Part shown: positions 53,047 to 62,775 of the stretch, one piece after another
Layout: every line of letters begins with the position of its first letter
How positions within the stretch are numbered: the stretch's first letter is position 1
NCBI RefSeq assembly: GCF_035222485.1
Contig: NC_085921.1
Span: forward strand, 2,356,001 to 2,420,000
DNA: 64,000 nt
Source: Podospora pseudoanserina
Taxonomy: Eukaryota > Ascomycota > Sordariomycetes > Sordariales > Podosporaceae
Direction of reading: 5' to 3'
The notes under the pieces: model-generated
The model's input: only the letters and a program-made list of their open reading frames with translations
Told to the model about the DNA's origin: nothing
Database searches by the model: none
Translations under genes and position numbers: made by a program

Positions 53047-54333
53047 ATGCTCCTCTCCCGCCGAATCATCACCCTCACAGCCGTCCTCGGCTTCATCGTC
53101 GTTGTCTCGTTCTTTACAGTCAAATACGACGGCCATGTCGCCCTGGAATCAGCGGCAAGGTCGCTGACGGGGCAGAAAAAGAAACCTGCGTTTTCAACGA
53201 TACAGAACGTGGTCTACAACCGGACAAGAGTGCAAGAGGAGGCCAAGTTTGCCTATGTGCAGTACACCACCGATCTGGATTACCTCTGCAATGCCGTAAG
53301 TTTTTTTTCTCTCTTTTTTTTTCTTTCTTTTTTTTTTTCAAGTTTTTTTTCTCTTTTTTTTTTTTCTCTTTTTTTCTCTCTCTCTCTTTTTTTTCTTTTC
53401 CCCTGTCCTCAGGAACATAGGGAAAGTGGATGTGCTGACTGAAAGGAAAAGATGATCAACTTCTCCCGACTAAAAGAATTCAACACAAAACACCAGCTCG
53501 CACTGATCTACCCCGACACATGGAACTCCGAGGGCAAATCAGCCGTCTCCGCGAGGCGATTCCGCATCATGAACAAGATCAGAACCGAATACCCGCACAT
53601 CAACCTGCACCCCTCCCCCGTGCTGCAGCTCCCAAACGGTGATGCCACCTGGGGAGCTTCCATCACAAAGTTCCACGCCTTCTCCCTGGTCGGCTACACT
53701 CGCGTATTGGCATTTGATTCAGACACGCTAGTGCTGAACAACATGGACCACTACTTCGAGGCGCCGAGGGCGGTTCTTGCCGTGCCGAGGGCGTATTGGT
53801 TGGGGGATCTGAGGAATACTTCTCTCTCCATCAACGAGCAGATTCTGGGATCGCATGTCATGTTGTTGGAGCCGAACACCAGGCGCCATGACAGGATCGT
53901 CAAGGACGCCATGGACTCGGGAGAGTTTGACATGGAGGTGGTGAACAGGCTGTTTAAGGGCTCGGCGATGATCCTGCCGCACCGGGGACTGGCTTTGCTG
54001 ACGGGGGAGTTCAGATCAAAGGACCATTCGAGGTACCTGGTCGGTGAAGGGGAGGATGGGGAGGATGGGGAGCAGTGGGACGCGGTTGCGGAGGTCAAAA
54101 GAAGCTTTCTGGTCCATTTTAGCGACTGGCCGTTGCCAAAGCCCTGGATGTTCCATACTGATCGGCAGTGGAGGGATGCGCTGCCGAGCTGTGAGGAGGC
54201 GGAGAAGGAGGAGAGGAGGAGAAAAAGAAGGGGAAGGGGGGAGGACGACTGCCCTGACAAGCTGGTCTGGAGGGGGTTCTATGAGGAGTATGACCGGGAG
54301 AGGAGGGCAAAGTGCGGGTTCATTGATGAGTGA
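53047..54333 (+). CDS. Type II membrane glycosyltransferase (GT8-like / N-acetylglucosaminyltransferase-like)
   Basis: Golgi-type glycosyltransferase. Exons 53047-53295 and 53446-54333 give 378 residues. The N-terminus has a short basic cytosolic tail and a signal anchor (IITLTAVLGFIVVVSFFTV). The stem is followed by FAYVQYTTDLDYLCNA (end of exon 1) and, in exon 2, LALIYPDTW, then the nucleotide-sugar site VLAFDSDTLVLNNMDHYF (DSD at 174-176). Later motifs are LFKGSAMILPHRGLALL and HFSDWPLPKPW. The 150-nt intron is extremely T-rich and ends TGCTGACTGAAAG, with the branch A only a few bases from the AG. That acceptor is required to keep the frame because an earlier CAG acceptor leads to a stop. 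Fungal relatives are annotated as glucose N-acetyltransferases; the acceptor substrate is unknown. Confidence 0.82.
53298..53400 (+). repeat. T-rich low-complexity intron tract
   Basis: Almost pure T with scattered C inside the glycosyltransferase intron, forming an extended polypyrimidine tract. Confidence 0.9.
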
Positions 54334-55326
54334 GGGGGATGCGAATGTTGAACAGCTGGATCGAACACCTGGACTTGGCGTGTGTCAGCAAAACTGGTGT
54401 TTGGTCACGGTGACATTTTGGCCAACCAGACACCAAAATTCGCAATCGTGTCGTTGTCGAGGCTCATGCCGAGGCCACGGTAGTATCTCATGCAAGGGCA
54501 GTTTGCAGCTTGCCGACGTGACAAGACAAGACCAACGGCATAGGGCGCGGACTGTACATGCTGTGCAGGAAGAGTACATGCCGATTGCAACATTTCTGTT
54601 CCCAAACCAACAAATCCAACACCTGCCTCAACGGCCACCGATGACAGGTTGAGAGATTGGAGATTGGAGACAGGGGAAGGAAGAAAAGTTGGAGAATGTG
54701 GACCGAAAAAAAGGGAGTTTGGACTCTTGGAGAAACAAACCCCGGTAATAAGCGGACTGGTCCACTCTTCCCGTGTTTGACACCGCCCGACAAAACAACG
54801 GTTGACGCCAGCGGTCCTAAAAATTGATCACGCCCTGCCAACTAGGGGACCTTCCCGAAAAAGGCGGAGGGTCTGTGAGTATCCTGTGTAGCAGCCAACC
54901 TGTCACGGGATGTCACCCCCTCTGGAATCCATCAGGTAATAGCGGGAAAAGCTGGAAAAAGCTTCTAGATCACAAGATCACGCTTCTAGCCTGGGTGAAA
55001 CAAGCGGTTGGCTAATTGTGTCGTTTTCGCAATGCCGAAACATGCACGGAATCGACGAGAGAAGAACGGTGAGATGTGTACAGAGTAATGTACAGAGCAC
55101 CTTGATGGCGATTGAAGGCTTTGGGAAACTTATAAAAGGACCAATGGCCCGGGAGCGGACTCGGGAGAGGAAGGGAACAAAGATTCATGATCACAGCCGA
55201 CTCGCTGTCTTGACTCGGGATATCTGAAGTTTTGAACTGGTTGAAAGCTTACCTCCTTATCACACCTTCTTATCATATCAATCTTATCAGTTGCCCGCCT
55301 ACTTATACCTACGTTACTCAGTCAAG
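54334..55326. other. Intergenic (about 1 kb)
   Basis: Glycosyltransferase 3' flank and serine-dehydratase promoter. No gene seen. Confidence 0.5.
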
Positions 55327-56573
55327 ATGGATTTCCCACGCCCCCTTTCCATTCATGCTCCCTTCCCTTATCCGACAAACACCACCAAGACCACTCCCAT
55401 CGTCACCATGGCCTCCATTCCCACACCTGCGCCCTCTCCTCCCCCATCCACCAAGGGGACAACCACCACCACCACCACCACCACAGCCCAAGACACCCTC
55501 CAGCCATGGATCGAAACCCCCCTCATCTACTCGGCCCAAATGTCCCGCAACGCCGGGTGCAACATCTACCTCAAGCTAGAGAACGTCCAACCCTCTGGGT
55601 CATTCAAGTCCCGGTATGTTTCCCCCTTCCCCCTTATCCCCCCTTGCCTGGTTCATATCGCTAACCCTCCTCCCCAGCGGAATCGGCAACATGATGCTCG
55701 AAGCCTCCCAATCCACCCCCAACAACAAAAACCCACTTCCTCTGCTCCTCCGGCGGCAACGCCGGCCTGGCCTGCGCAACCACCTCCCTCTCCCTCCCCA
55801 ACAGCACCGCCACCATCGTCGTCCCCCTCTCCACCTCCCCCTTCATGGTCCAAAAGCTCAAAGACGCCGGCGCCCAGGTCGTACAGAAAGGTCAGTCCTG
55901 GATCGAAGCCGACACTTTTCTCCGCGAGGAACTTCTCGCCAAGGACACCCCCGGTGTGGAGAATGTTTACGTCCCCCCGTTTGATCACCCTGCCATCTGG
56001 CGCGGGGCTTCTACCCTGATTGATGAGGTGGTTAGGCAAATGCCAGAAGGCCAAAAAATGGATGCGGTGGTTTGTAATGTTGGAGGGGGCGGGTTGGTGA
56101 ACGGTGTCTGCGAGGGCGTTCACAAGCATGGGTTGGAGGATGGGGTCAAGGTTGTGGCGCTTGAGACCGAGGGGGCGGATTCGTTGTTTCAGAGCACACT
56201 CAAGGGGGAGTTGGTCACGCTGGAGGGGATTACGAGTTTGGCGACGAGCTTGGGCGCTAGGACGGTCAGTGGAAGGACGTGGGAGTGGTATCAGCAGATG
56301 AAGGGGGGGTTTGTCTCAGGGGTCGTGACGGATAAGGAGGCTGCGGAGGCGTGTGTTAGGTTTTTGGATGAGGGGCGGGTGATGGTTGAGTTGAGCTGTG
56401 GGGCGACGCTGGCGGGGGTGTATAAGGATCAGGGGAGGTGGTTGAGGGAGCAGGTTGGGAAGGGGGTGTCGGATGAGGAGTGGAAGGGGAAGAACGTGGT
56501 TGTTGTTGTTTGTGGGGGGAGTAACGTGAGTTGGGAAATTTTGGAGGGGTATAAGAAGACTTTTGGGTTTTGA
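55327..56573 (+). CDS. L-serine dehydratase-like PLP enzyme, one apparent frame slip
   Basis: Fold-type II PLP enzyme that deaminates serine (and threonine) to pyruvate or 2-oxobutyrate. Exon 1, 55327-55613, ends in the conserved NVQPSGSFKSR, whose Lys forms the PLP Schiff base. Exon 2 starts at 55678 (intron GTATGT..CCCCAG) with GIGNMMLEASQ. The next conserved block THFLCSSGGNAGLACATTS, the PLP-phosphate loop, is one frame away. Dropping one A from the A5 run at 55727-55731 joins them. The frame then stays open through CNVGGGGLVNGVCEGVHKHG, LETEGADSLFQSTLKGE, a C-terminal VELSCGATLAGVY and VVVVCGGSNVSWEILEGYKK to the stop. The start may be Met1 (MDFPRPLSIHAP) or the ATG at 55408 in CACCATGG. 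Otherwise intact, so an error is as likely as inactivation. Confidence 0.82.
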
Positions 56574-56862
56574 TTTGACACAAAATGACGGTAGTAATGG
56601 GTTTGGGATGGGAAAAAAATGACTGGGTTTTCTTTTTGGGTCTGTTTTACGAGAGCAAAATAATATAGCCGTTGAATTGAGAGTATCATGGCTTGTTTCT
56701 TTTGAGATATGAAGTGTGTGGAACTGGCGGTGCCTCACGCAGCCACTCGCTCACAAATTCGTTGATCTCCACAAAAAACTGTTTTTGCCGCTCACTCACT
56801 TGATCACCTTCTCACACAAGCCCTCACAACACACCATCACCTATCACTTTCCAACCGCCAAA

Positions 56863-57733
56863 ATGAAGCTAAATGAACACATAGGCAAGCTTTTCCCCTG
56901 CCCTCTCATTTTCTCACTGCTAACACCCACTGCCCAAAGCAATCTCCACCCCCACCCTCCTCCTCGTCCCCTACGAAGCCCACCACGTCCCAACCTACCA
57001 CCAATGGATGCAAGACCCGGTATATATACCCCCTCCTAGATACATCCCCTACATCCCCCATTCTTTATTAACCCCTCCCCGTCCCGCCCCTGCCCTTTAG
57101 GAAATCCAACTCGCCACCGCCAGCGAACCTTTATCCCTAGAAGAAGAATACTCCAACCAACTCTCCTGGCGAACATCAACCGACAAACTCACCTTCATCA
57201 TCTGCTCCCCCTTGGCCCCCTCCCTCTCCCCTCCCAACACGGTCCCTAATGACGCCGACACCCCCCCCAAAATGCTCGGCGACGTCAACCTGTTTTTATA
57301 CCCCTCCGAAGAAGAGTACACCTCCTCACCCGCACCAGCAATACCAAAAGAGGTGGTAGGGGAGGTGGACATCATGATCGCGGACGCGAAAAATAGGGGG
57401 AAGGGGTTGGGGGAACGGGTGGTGAGGGCTTTTGTTGGTTGGGTTTGGGAACATAGGGGGGAGGTGATGAGGGAGTATGTTGGTGACAAGGTTGAGGAGG
57501 GACAGGAAGGGGTGGAGGTGCCCAGGTTGGGGATGCTGATGGTTAAGATTGGGGAGGGGAATGAGAGCAGTATAAAGCTGTTTAGGGATAAGCTTGGGTG
57601 GGTGCAGGAGGGGGCGAGGAATTATTTTGGGGAGGTGAAGTTTGTGCTGAGGGATATCAAGGGGTGGGTCGAGGGGGGAGGGCAGGGGGGGAGGGTGGTG
57701 AGATATCAGAAGGGGGGGGACGGGGAGGCTTGA
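56863..57733 (+). CDS. NAT9: N-acetyltransferase 9-like GNAT (NAT9)
   Basis: GNAT-family acetyltransferase of the NAT9 group (linked to microtubule stability in animals; tubulin acetylation is debated). Exons 56863-56884, 56940-57019 and 57101-57733 sum to 245 codons. The N-terminal family signature MKLNEHI is followed after intron 1 by AISTPTLLLVPYEAHHVPTY, then HQWMQDP and EIQLATASEPLSLEEEYSNQ. The acetyl-CoA region is IMIADAKNRGKGLGERVVRA (RxxGxG/A). A late block reads LGMLMVKIGEGNESSIKLF. Intron 1 starts GCAAGC and ends CCCAAAG, so it is a GC-AG intron. No GT donor fits, and MKLNE is the family start. Intron 2 is GTATAT..CTTTAG. Codon use switches sharply from C-rich to G-rich at about 57,345. 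Confidence 0.88.
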
Positions 57734-58113
57734 GAGGGGTGGTGAGAGAGAGGGTCAGGGGGTTGGGGAGAAAGTTTATGCTGGCAGCTGACTTTGTTTA
57801 TACTTTTTGGCAACTGGCATTTTTTTTTTTGGCGATATTGAAGCATGGAGTTTTCCCAGCTTTTGACAGCCTGTAACATTTGAGATGGAACACCCAAGGA
57901 CATCACACGCTTGTATTCTCAGATGTTGTCTGAAGACGTCAAAGTGAAACCCACACAGCGCTCATCAGAAACTCTTTTCTTATGCAACAATAACTACCGT
58001 AGCAATGGTTTGTGTGTCAAAAGCTTGTTATTTTCAAGAGTTTCCTTCGAGCATAAAAACTCCAACATCCCATGGTATCTTTTATCATACAAATATCATA
58101 CATCCTCTCTCGC
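57734..58113. other. Intergenic between convergent genes
   Basis: 380 bp of 3' flank shared by NAT9 and MetRS. No gene seen. Confidence 0.55.
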
Positions 58114-60054
58114 TCATGACTGCCCACCACTAGCCTCCGGTTTCCACCACTCGTCGACCTCTTTCCCTCTCTGTGCCTTACTCTGCCGCTTCTTTGCTTC
58201 CTTTCTCTCCTTCTTGACAGTCCTTAGCTTCTCCTCGGCTGCTTGTAGGCCTTGGTATAACGCAGGGAATAGACTGTCTTCCCTTCCCTTGCCGGGGTTG
58301 GCTATTGGCACTCCGTAGCTAGTGTCTGAGAAGAGCTCGGTGTTTTTGAATGTCCTGTTTTCTGGCAACACCCCGAGCATGTCGAGGAGTTGGTCTGCTT
58401 TGGTAGGGAGAAAGGGCTGTAGGAGAATACCGCAAACCCGTAGGCTCTCTGCAGCGAGGCAGACCATTTCGTCGGCGAGATCATGATCTTCTCGGGTGGT
58501 GCTCTTTTTTAACCTCCAGGGTTCTATTTCCGAGAGAAGGGCGTTGGCCTGGGGTTATCATGGTTAGAACGGGCTCTCAGAAAGGGAAAGAAAGAGACAT
58601 ACCTGAGTTGCGACCTCCATGATGGCCCGCAGAGCAGAGACAGGATCCAGATTCTCCATGTGCTTGTCCACAATCGCCGGGAGCGTCGCCAAGTTGTCCT
58701 CCGGGAACTCTATCCTCCCCCTCGGCGATCTCGAAATAATCTCCTTCAGATTCCAAAGCTTCGACCTCGTTATCCTCGACACCAAATTCCCCACCCCTCC
58801 TTGCAAATACTTCTTGTGCTTCACCAGCAAGTTATCATTGTTATAATCCGCATCATTCCCAATCCCCCCCTCGAACATGAGGTAAAACCTCAACACATCC
58901 GCCCCGTGCACATTCATGACATACATCGGATTGACCACATTCCCCAAACTCTTACTCATCTTCGTCCTGTTCATCGTCCAGTGCGCGTGCGTGAGCACCT
59001 TCTTCGGCATCGGCAAATCCAACGCCAACAACAACGCCGGCCAATACACACAGTGAAACCTAACAATATCCTTCCCAATGACATGCACATCCGCCGGCCA
59101 CCCACCCACCTCCCTCCTTCCCGGCTGCCAGTTCGGGAACCCCGCCGCAGTGATGTAATTAATCAAAGCATCCACCCAGACGTATATCGTCTGGCTCGCA
59201 TCCCCCGGCACCCTCACCCCCCAGCTCAACCTACTCGCCGGTCTCGAAATCGACAAATCCGTCAAATGATTCCTAACCCAATCCACCACATCCCCCATCC
59301 TCTTCGCCGGCACCACCCACTCCGGATTCTCCCCATAAAACCCCAGCAACCTCTCCCGTAAAGCCGTCATCCTGAAGTGGTAATTCCTCTCCTCCACCCA
59401 CTCAACCTTACTCCCGCTCTCGACACTGGCCATGAAAACCTCCCCCGTGAAAGCATCCATCTTCTTCTCGATCTGACTTTCTGGATAAAACGCCTCGTCA
59501 CTAACGGAATACCATCCCTCGTGTTTACTCTCGTATATCAACCCCTTTTCTTGCAGCAAAAACCAGAAATGTTCCACCGCTTGGATGTGGTCGGTGTCGG
59601 TGGTGCGGATGAAGCGGTTGTACGATATCTGGGCTGTAGAGGCCAGCTCTTTGAACTGTTCGGCGGTTTCGTCGCAGAATTGCTTGGGGTGCATGTCTTT
59701 GTTGGAGGCCGCTTGCTGGATTTTCATGCCGTGTTCGTCTGTTCCTGTGAGGAGGATCGCGGGACGGGAGTGGAGAACGGATTGGTAGCGTTTGAGGACG
59801 TCGGCGAGGGTCATGGAGTACATGTGGCCGATGTGGGGGGCGGCGTTGACGTAGAAGATGGGGGTGGTGACATAGTAGGGTTTGGTGGGCAAGTCGGTGG
59901 TAGAGGAGAGTCGGGGGAGGGAGGTGGTGAATCTTCGAGGAGAGGAGGAGGAGGAGGAGAGGCAGGAGGTACACGTCCAGGTCTGGCGGCGGGTGGTGAG
60001 TGACCATTTTGAGGTCGGTAGGCGCCGGAGGGAGGCGGCTTTTAGGAACTCCAT
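58114..60054 (-). CDS. MSM1: Mitochondrial methionyl-tRNA synthetase
   Basis: Class I aminoacyl-tRNA synthetase charging mitochondrial tRNA-Met. Exons 60054-58603 and 58548-58114 (54-nt intron, GTATGT..AACCCCAG) give 628 residues. The first 55 residues are a Ser/Arg/Leu presequence (MEFLKAASLRRLPTSKWSLT). Catalytic motifs: PIFYVNAAPHIGHMYS (HIGH at 74-77), LTGTDEHGMKIQQAA, YVWVDALINYITA, and HWTMNRTKMSKSLGNVVNP (KMSKS). The bacterial-type organisation without a zinc knuckle in the connective peptide fits mitochondrial enzymes. Exon 2 carries the anticodon-binding helices and a Lys-rich tail. The start is the first in-frame ATG. Confidence 0.92.
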
Positions 60055-60480
60055 GGTGGTGATTTGACCAATTGGTCCATTCCCCTGCGTCGTGGGATCG
60101 GTCGGGAGGGTGGGAGTCGGGGGCAGCTGTCGTCGTCGTCTTCGAGGTGAGCTTGGGGTTGCGATTGGGGAAATATTTCGATAAGAGCTCGCGATAAGAG
60201 GTACCGAGACGGAAGTAAGCGGGGATGGGGTTAGGGTTGGACTTGAATAGCGTAATTTGCTGAGAGCTTCACTTTTTTGCGACCCCGCGCTAATGCGGGG
60301 TTAAGCACAAACTTTTTGACTGCTCGAGCAGTCCAGCTATTCAAGTCCAGAACTGTCTTTCATGGTTCGTCCTTGAGTTCGTCTTACTTGATCAGATCCG
60401 CATACTTCAGATCTTGCTCCTCAGAATTGGCATTTTCCTCATGGTGGCTATTCCCACCTCCATCTTTCATCAAATAACAA
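60055..60480. other. MetRS promoter and spacer to tRNA-Leu
   Basis: 426 bp; no gene seen. Confidence 0.55.
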
Positions 60481-60595
60481 GGCTGGATGGCCGAGCGGTC
60501 TAAGGCGCTAGACTCAAGATCACAGTATCTTCTCTTCTATAGAAGGGTGCATTCTAGTCTCGAAAGAGGCGCGCGTTCGAATCGCGCTCCAGTCA
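60481..60595 (+). tRNA. tRNA-Leu (CAA), intron-containing
   Basis: Acceptor GGCTGGA pairs with TCCAGTC (one G-U). D-arm GGCCGAGCGGTCTAAGGC. Anticodon stem CTAGA/TCTAG with loop CTCAAG gives anticodon CAA (60515-60517). An intron of about 33 nt follows the base 3' of the anticodon (about 60519-60551). Long class II variable arm (TCTCGAAAGAGG). T-arm GCGCGTTCGAATCGCGC; discriminator A. Confidence 0.93.
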
Positions 60596-60600
60596 CTTGC

Positions 60601-60605
60601 TTTTT
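60601..60605 (+). terminator. Pol III terminator of tRNA-Leu
   Basis: T5 run five bases after the tRNA 3' end. Confidence 0.75.
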
Positions 60606-62775
60606 CCTTCTCTCCACTCGGCCTGGATAGGCTGAGAAATGGTGGCATGTTTTTGCCTTTTTACAGGAGGCCCCCGCTGGTGTCCAGTCTGAAGCACTCG
60701 TATATGCCCTCATCTAAAAGAACAGTGTGTTGCGCAGGTTGTGCCTCGAACAAAGTGATCCCACAGTTGGCTGTAGTGTTGCTGTATTGTAGCAGTCAGG
60801 GGACATTCTGAAGGCTCCGCCTCATGCAAAGAGTCCCTCACAGACCAAGCCATGCAGCCTCGTCAATATCCAGGCATAACATTCCTGGAAAAGGGCCAGA
60901 TTTTGGACAGCGTTGCGTTAGCTAAGAAATGGCACTTGGCGAATATTGTACTCGAGAGGCACCTGAATGGTCTGGCCCTTTTGGAGGTCGTTTCTTCTCC
61001 CGCCAACATGGATCTCGGGTCTGGTCGAGGGCAGTGTCATGCACGACGTTCCCACAGCCTCCTTTGGATAGGTGCTGGGTAACAGGTTGGTTTTGCGCAA
61101 GCCTATGGGGTTTTCTGACATTGAGATCGGAGATATCGATACGATGATTTATGATCCATGCATGACCAGAGTATAGGTAGGATGTATCGAATGAGGTTCT
61201 CAACATGTTGGGGGTGAGTCGTGGGCTTCATATACATCTATCCTTTTGGGTATCTCGACTTTCTGCGAGCAGTATGCGAGGCTATGTAAGACTGTCTGAG
61301 GTATCCGTTACACTTCGACCCGGAGTCGACCGACCGACCGACCTGTCCTGGGATTCCGATGTGACCAGGTTGCTATGCCATTAACGACCGCGTAGGTCAA
61401 CATCTGCTGGTATCCATATGGGGAAAGCTCTTGGAGAAAATATAAAGTCCGTAGAGCCTCACGGAAAGCCTACACTATCAGCCACCTCCGCACCTGCACA
61501 TTATGGTGGTTTGGCGTGGCTTCTGTCGCTGCCGATGTTTTCTGGAAGTGTAAGAGAACGATATGTGATTCCCAAAGAGGCTTAGTGTCGTAGGGCTTAG
61601 CTGGTCGAGGGACCCTCGTGAAAATGACCTGAGTTGGTGAAGGCGAGACTTGGCGATTAATGAGCTCAATATCTTGCTAGGATCTAGGATAGACCAAAGT
61701 CCCAGAAAGATGAAGTTTGAGATGGTGCTGGAGCCATGGCTTCCCTGGAGTTGTTCTCTATCAAGGTGTTGGGGGCGGTTGACGAAGGAGGCCTGGTTTG
61801 GAGCGTTGAAACGACCGTCATGTTGGATGTGGCTGGAACATGGCAACCAGCCGACCCGTGGTGATTGGTCCTGTGAGATGACGGATGTGCAGTTGCATGC
61901 ATCAGGCAAGCATCTCGATGCATAACCACGGCAGGAACACGATAGACAAAGTCGTGTAAGATCATTCGCTGACCACACATGAGAGGATCGTGAGGCATCT
62001 GCTCATGAGATTCACCCATCGTTGTCGTTGTCGTCGGTCGGGCCAGAACATGAGCGCGAGAAGCGCCAAGTGGGGTTACCATTATGTCAAGAGATCCCTA
62101 GGGGTCCGTGCAGGGGCACTGAGGGGCAGAGCCCAGAAGCTGTGCGGCGGAGGGGTGATGTGATGAACGATGTCATCTCGCAGAACATTCGAACGCCCCT
62201 TTCAACTGGCTGTCAGACAGTCTGATGTTGTCTTTCTCTCGACGGTGCCGCAGACACTTGTTTGTAGCCTCTTGGGCTTGATGGGCTCTGGGAAAGTCCA
62301 CATCATCAGGCGCCTGTAAGGTAATGTAAACGCTTGTAAAACGGTCTCTGAGAACCAATGAATATCGTGATTCCGGTCTCCAGGTCCCCATTGCGCAGGC
62401 CGCCCCTGCCCAAATCCATCTCCCTTACTGGCGGCCACACGCTGCAACCAAGGAATACTGCAGCTGGACTGCAGCACCTACCAACCACCACCAGAGGCCC
62501 CCCACTTGGTCTTTGCCGTAGCTGTTTGTTTCTCTTCCGCTATTTCCTCCCCGTCCCGATTCTCGATAGCTTCTACTCTTGTCTACTTGCTCATAGCTTG
62601 CCCAAACACACCCCAACCTCACTTTGTCCAGCTTGAGTCTGTCAAGCGCCCCTTGTACACGCACAACCAAACCCACCACTCCATCTACCCCGCCTTACGA
62701 TGCATTTACACTAGGGTCAAGCCCGAACCACCCCGCTGGACCATAGCACCGATACACTCTGAACAAAACGCAAGC
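60606..62775. other. Long intergenic region (2.2 kb)
   Basis: Contains a short (CGAC)n repeat at about 61323-61343. Short open frames only. Nothing coding or RNA-like can be supported. Confidence 0.5.
61323..61343 (+). repeat. (CGAC)n short tandem repeat
   Basis: About four to five CGAC units. Confidence 0.8.

Noticed and set aside
58660-59361. 233-residue frame antisense to MetRS
   Set aside because: Arg/Pro/His-rich shadow of the MetRS 3' half.
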